DNA from: Candidatus Roizmanbacteria bacterium UBA1450
Lineage (GTDB): Bacteria; Patescibacteriota; Microgenomatia; UBA1406; GWC2-37-13
Direction: 5' to 3'
Assembly: GCA_002329205.1 (NCBI GenBank)
Contig: DCTC01000001.1
Coordinates: 830,623-894,622, forward strand
DNA length: 64,000 nt
The notes beneath the pieces are model-generated. The model searched no databases and was not told the origin of the DNA. It saw only the letters and a list, made by a program, of their open reading frames with translations. The first letter of the stretch is position 1; each line of letters begins with the position of its first letter. This document shows, piece by piece, positions 60,471-64,000 of the stretch. Both the position numbers and the translations under genes were made by a program.

Positions 60471-62567
60471 ATGGACAACAAATATAATTACAAACAATAT
60501 GAAGAGGAGCTCTATACATTTTGGGAACAAAAAGGGTACTTTAAAGCTCAGGTAAATCCGCAGAAAGAGTCATTTTCCATTATTCTTCCACCTCCGAATG
60601 CCAATGCCGATCTTCATCTTGGCCATGCAATGTATGTCTATGAAGACGTGATGATCCGATACAACAAACTCAGGGGAAAAGCAGTGTTGTGGCTTGCGGG
60701 AGCGGATCATGCCGGCATCGAAACACAATTCGTGTATGAGAAACACCTCAAGAAAAAAGGGAAGAGCCGTTTTGATTTTGATCGGGAAACACTTTTCAAA
60801 GATATATGGGACTTCGTAATGCAAAATCGCGGAACGATGGAAAATCAGTTGAGAAGGCTTGGATTTGCCTTGGATTGGTCAAATAAAAAATTTACGATGG
60901 ACGATGATATCGTACAGGTAGTATACAAAACCTTCAAGGATTTGTATGATGAGGGACTGGTATATCGGGCGAACAGATTGGTAAATTATTGTACATCCTG
61001 CGGAACCTCATTTTCCGATTTGGAGGTTGCTGATAAAGAACTGAAAGGTACGCTTTATTATATATCCTATCCGCTGGCAAGCGGAAAGGGACACATAACA
61101 GTCGCGACTACCCGCCCGGAGACCATGTTTGGTGATGTGGCTGTCATGGTACACCCTGAAGACAAACGCTATCAGGATATGATCGGAAAGTCAGTACGGC
61201 TTCCGCTTACAGAACGTGAAATTCCGATCATCGCAGATGAATATGTTGATCCCAAGTTCGGGACAGGTGCCGTGAAAGTTACACCGGCTCATGATTTCAA
61301 TGACTTTGAAGTAGGACAGCGACATAAACTTGACCTCACGATTGTTATTGACTTTGCCGGAAAAATGCAGAAAACCGGTATTGTCGATGGCATATATTTC
61401 ACAAAAGCACGAAAGATTGTGCTTGAAAAACTTGAACAGGAAGGTCTTCTGGAAAAAACAAAGGATCATGATATGGTAATCGGAACATGTTATCGATGCG
61501 GAACTGTCCTTCAACCATTGCCGAAAGAACAATGGTTTATCAATGTGCAGCCACTGAAGGAGAAAGCCATAGAATTGGTGAAAAAAGATGCAGTTTCGGT
61601 GCATCCGAAGCGTTTCAAGAGTCAATTGATTCGCATATTAGAGAATTTTATCGACTGGAATGTATCCCGGCAGATAGTCTGGGGTATACGAATTCCAGCA
61701 TATAAATGTATTAGTAAGGATGAATGGTTCATCAGTACCGATAAACCGGACGCCTGTCAGATATGCGGGACTTGTAATTTTATCCAGGATGACGATACAT
61801 TTGATACATGGTTTTCTTCGGCTCAATGGCCATTTGCGACATTACAGACAATCTCTAAAAAATATTTTGATTATTTCTATCCGACATCAGTCATGGAAAC
61901 AGGTTATGATATTCTTCGTGCATGGGTATCTCGGATGATTATGATAGGCTATTATGAAACTAAAGCGGTTCCGTTTGAACATGTGTTTCTTCATGGAATG
62001 GTTCGAGATGCAAAGGGACAGAAGATGAGTAAAAGTAAAGGGAATGTGATCAATCCTCTGGATATGATTGATAAATACGGCGCAGATGCACTCCGTGCGG
62101 CTCTTATTTTCGGGACAAAAGAAGGTGGAGATGTGGTTCTTTCCGAAGATAAGATTCGTTCGATGCGCAATTTCGGCAACAAAGTGTGGAATGTAGGGAG
62201 ATTTATTTACATGAATCGTACTGAAGCGAAACAAGGAGACAACGAACATTTGAACGAGAAAGATTCGAAAACATTGATATCCCTTCAAAAAGAATTTGCG
62301 ACGGTTGAAAAGAAGTATCACAAGCATTTTGAAAAATTTGAGTTTGCCAAGGCATTTGATCTTTCCTATGATTTTCTCTGGCACCGGTTTGCAGATATGT
62401 ATATTGAACAGTTGAAAGGTTCAATGCAAACTGGTAATATGGAAGTTCGCAATGAGTTGGAACGGGTATATAAAAGTTGCCTGAAAATGCTTCACCCCTA
62501 TATGCCTTTCGTGACAGAAGCGGTCTGGCAGCAATATCATAGTAGAGAAAATTCAATACTGGACTGA
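60471..62567 (+). CDS. valS: Valyl-tRNA synthetase, shortened
   Basis: 698 aa, shorter than the ~880-950 aa of most bacterial ValRS. Class I motifs are present: NANADLHLGHAM (HIGH-type), the KMSKSKGN loop, WLAGADHAGIETQ and TTRPETMFGDVAVMVHPED (editing domain). The missing length is at the C-terminus (coiled-coil arm) and in the anticodon domain. TACAAT (60458-60463) lies 7 nt before ATG 60471, preferred over the first ATG 60351. No T-box-like leader is seen. Confidence 0.95.
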   Translation: MDNKYNYKQYEEELYTFWEQKGYFKAQVNPQKESFSIILPPPNANADLHLGHAMYVYEDVMIRYNKLRGKAVLWLAGADHAGIETQFVYEKHLKKKGKSRFDFDRETLFKDIWDFVMQNRGTMENQLRRLGFALDWSNKKFTMDDDIVQVVYKTFKDLYDEGLVYRANRLVNYCTSCGTSFSDLEVADKELKGTLYYISYPLASGKGHITVATTRPETMFGDVAVMVHPEDKRYQDMIGKSVRLPLTEREIPIIADEYVDPKFGTGAVKVTPAHDFNDFEVGQRHKLDLTIVIDFAGKMQKTGIVDGIYFTKARKIVLEKLEQEGLLEKTKDHDMVIGTCYRCGTVLQPLPKEQWFINVQPLKEKAIELVKKDAVSVHPKRFKSQLIRILENFIDWNVSRQIVWGIRIPAYKCISKDEWFISTDKPDACQICGTCNFIQDDDTFDTWFSSAQWPFATLQTISKKYFDYFYPTSVMETGYDILRAWVSRMIMIGYYETKAVPFEHVFLHGMVRDAKGQKMSKSKGNVINPLDMIDKYGADALRAALIFGTKEGGDVVLSEDKIRSMRNFGNKVWNVGRFIYMNRTEAKQGDNEHLNEKDSKTLISLQKEFATVEKKYHKHFEKFEFAKAFDLSYDFLWHRFADMYIEQLKGSMQTGNMEVRNELERVYKSCLKMLHPYMPFVTEAVWQQYHSRENSILD

Positions 62568-62639
62568 TTGATATATTGTTATACTGTTAGGAATCAAAAT
62601 AAGAGTATAGCAATTTACCAATTTATCTAGAATTTATTT

Positions 62640-62777
62640 ATGGCAAAGCAAACATATCAGCCAAAAGCAAAAAAGAAAAAGACCACACACGGATTTCTTT
62701 CTCGAATGGCGACGAAAAAAGGTCAGGATGTTCTGAAACGGAGACGTCAGAAAGGAAGAACTCGACTAGTGATCTAA
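62640..62777 (+). CDS. rpmH: 50S ribosomal protein L34
   Basis: 45 aa, highly basic: KQTYQPKAKKKKTTHGFLSR at the start and KRRRQKGRTRLVI at the end. The L34 pattern THGFLSRMATKKGQDVLKRR is clear. It lies upstream of yidC without an intervening rnpA gene. Confidence 0.97.
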   Translation: MAKQTYQPKAKKKKTTHGFLSRMATKKGQDVLKRRRQKGRTRLVI

Positions 62778-62817
62778 CGTGCAGTTTTGATCTTCTTATC
62801 AATTAATTCATATTATT

Positions 62818-63666
62818 GTGCCGCAGTTTTTAATAGACTTTTTTAACCTTGTTTTTATTCAACCGGTAACGAATGCACTGGTGGTCTTTTACGATCTCTT
62901 TATTCAGCTTGGAATTCCGGGGGCATTTGGTTTTGCAATTATTGCAATAACAGTGCTCGTTAGGATACTCATGCACCCTTTCTTTCGTCAGCAGATGGAT
63001 ACTGCAAAGAAGATGCGTGAGATAAAACCTCATCTTGATGCTCTCTCAAAGAAACATAAAAAGGATCCCCAAACACTCCAAAAGGAACAAATGCGATTGT
63101 ATCAGGAAGCGGGAATCAATCCAGCAGGAGGTTGTCTCTTTGCTATTATCCAAATTCCATTGATTTACGGTCTGTACCATACCCTTCAGCTTTTTTTGAC
63201 CAATGACCGCGATGGGAAAATCGTACAGCAAATCAACGAAAAGCTGTACCATCCTGCATTGCAGATATCCAGTATAGATCCTACGTTTTTTATATACAAC
63301 TTGGCTCTGCCGCCAGCTCAGGCCGGAGTCTGGTATTACTATCTGGTACCGGTAATTACTGCAGTTTTACAGTACTTCCAGACGAAAGTTACGATGCCTC
63401 ATATGCAGGATGAACAGAAAAAAGATGACAAACTAGCCACAAAAGAATCAGCAGACAAGAAAGAAGAACCGAGTACTGCTGATGAATTTCAGAAAGCTAT
63501 GGGAACTCAAATGAAATATATTTTTCCGGTCATGATAGGATATTTCTCCTACACACTCCCGTTAGGATTGTCACTGTACTGGAATACATTTTCTCTCTTT
63601 AGTATAATCCAGCATTATATCGACGAAAGACGCGCGAAGGCACTAATTGAGCCCTCAACCAAGTAA
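62818..63666 (+). CDS. yidC: YidC/OxaI-family membrane insertase
   Basis: 282 aa, the short single-domain form without the periplasmic P1 domain. Five helices; the hydrophilic groove helix starts VLVRILMHPFFRQQMDTAKK, with the conserved Arg, and the cytoplasmic hairpin is EIKPHLDALSKKHKKDPQTLQK. The charged stretch 198-225 is a CPR-style insert. The start is GTG at 62818. It inserts membrane proteins with or without Sec. Confidence 0.95.
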   Translation: MPQFLIDFFNLVFIQPVTNALVVFYDLFIQLGIPGAFGFAIIAITVLVRILMHPFFRQQMDTAKKMREIKPHLDALSKKHKKDPQTLQKEQMRLYQEAGINPAGGCLFAIIQIPLIYGLYHTLQLFLTNDRDGKIVQQINEKLYHPALQISSIDPTFFIYNLALPPAQAGVWYYYLVPVITAVLQYFQTKVTMPHMQDEQKKDDKLATKESADKKEEPSTADEFQKAMGTQMKYIFPVMIGYFSYTLPLGLSLYWNTFSLFSIIQHYIDERRAKALIEPSTK

Positions 63667-63694
63667 TTAACAATTAATAAATTGGACTACTATT

Positions 63695-64000
63695 ATGGAT
63701 AAAGCAGAAATCATAAAAAAACACACCCAAGATCTTCTTGATAAGATGGTCGAGAATGCTGATGTCGAGGTGACAGAAGAAGATGGTATGTTTCATGTCA
63801 ACATTAAAACTGAAGATGAAGCTCCGACGGTCATCGGCCGCCATGGTGAGACAATCCGTGCCCTTCAGAAAATTCTGGAAGTCATCGTTTTCAAAGAGAC
63901 CGGTGAGAAAGCTGACCTGCTCATCAACGTAAACGATTATCGTGAAAAACAAGTAGAACGACTTGAATACATTGCGGATCAGGCAGCATCAAAAGTCGAG
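63695..64000 (+). CDS. Jag/KhpB-like KH-domain RNA-binding protein, 3' end outside window
   Basis: 102 codons visible from ATG 63695. After a short N-terminal stretch the protein has a KH domain with VIGRHGETIRALQKILEVI (GxxG motif) and LLINVNDYREKQVERLEYIA, typical of Jag/KhpB; an R3H domain should follow beyond the window. It is the usual third gene after rpmH and yidC. Confidence 0.93.
   Translation, partial: MDKAEIIKKHTQDLLDKMVENADVEVTEEDGMFHVNIKTEDEAPTVIGRHGETIRALQKILEVIVFKETGEKADLLINVNDYREKQVERLEYIADQAASKVE

Noticed and set aside
1..64000. Recoded UGA (Gracilibacteria/Absconditabacteria code)
   Set aside because: Several genes end cleanly at TGA after complete domains, for example those ending at 1722 and 14048, and no conserved domain is interrupted by in-frame TGA.

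Overview
The window looks like a piece of chromosome from a Candidate Phyla Radiation (Patescibacteria) bacterium, most likely of the Microgenomates side; this placement is an inference from gene content, not a phylogeny. Supporting signs are a lone 5S rRNA gene away from any 16S or 23S, very compact gene packing, many one- or two-helix membrane proteins of unknown function, paired VirB2-like pilins, a YYY-type (DUF2298) membrane protein, a phage-holin-IV family protein, and archaeal-looking mevalonate and DNA ligase genes. TGA is used as a stop (for example at the end of the first gene), so the UGA-Gly code of Gracilibacteria and Absconditabacteria is excluded.

Layout. 1-4.7 kb: a CHASE/PAS histidine kinase cut by the window edge, a thymidylate-synthase-like protein with an extra N-terminal domain, and a short glutamate 5-kinase (proB) behind a T-box-like leader. 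4.7-19.8 kb: small enzymes and membrane proteins, era, tRNA-His and tRNA-Gln, a DsbD-like thioredoxin/membrane fusion, a DUF2975/HTH pair, MgtE-like and CDF metal transporters, a TipA-like MerR regulator with a 19-bp-spacer promoter, a histidine kinase, an FMN reductase and a sugar-dehydrogenase-like propeller. 20-23.7 kb: two overlapping genes carrying three GH130 modules. 23.7-30.6 kb: an OmpR/kinase pair with a secreted Spy/CpxP-like protein, a Cas4/AddB-like nuclease, tag, a polysaccharide deacetylase, a histidine phosphatase and a DUF218-kinase fusion. 30.6-36.6 kb: a minus-strand signalling cluster (kinase, Rcp-like regulator, REC-PAS-kinase, REC, YihY) facing a DUF389 protein. 36.7-43.1 kb: ChaB, a phosphoribosyltransferase, a small coiled-coil protein, a D-2-hydroxyacid dehydrogenase, a CAP-domain protein, membrane proteins, DUF2130 and the 5S gene. 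43.2-47.3 kb: a cassette built around a sigma-70-like factor. 47.3-53.6 kb: an archaeal-style mevalonate block (HMG-CoA reductase, HMG-CoA synthase, thiolase, DUF35, mevalonate kinase), two pilins and uppS. 53.6-64 kb: Fic, a palindromic repeat, an ATP-dependent DNA ligase, GT2, a small orphan transcription unit, the DUF2298 protein, valS, rpmH, yidC and the start of a Jag/KhpB gene.

How the genes fit together. Thiolase, HMG-CoA synthase, DUF35, HMG-CoA reductase and mevalonate kinase supply the upper mevalonate pathway, and uppS uses the resulting prenyl units to make the lipid carrier. The later mevalonate steps are not in the window. proB would respond to uncharged tRNA, probably tRNA-Pro, if the leader is what it appears to be. 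A striking genome-scale feature is that about two dozen genes have a sigma-70 -10 box only 5-9 nt before the start codon, which implies leaderless mRNAs; Shine-Dalgarno sequences appear mainly at other genes. I used this pattern to correct several start codons.
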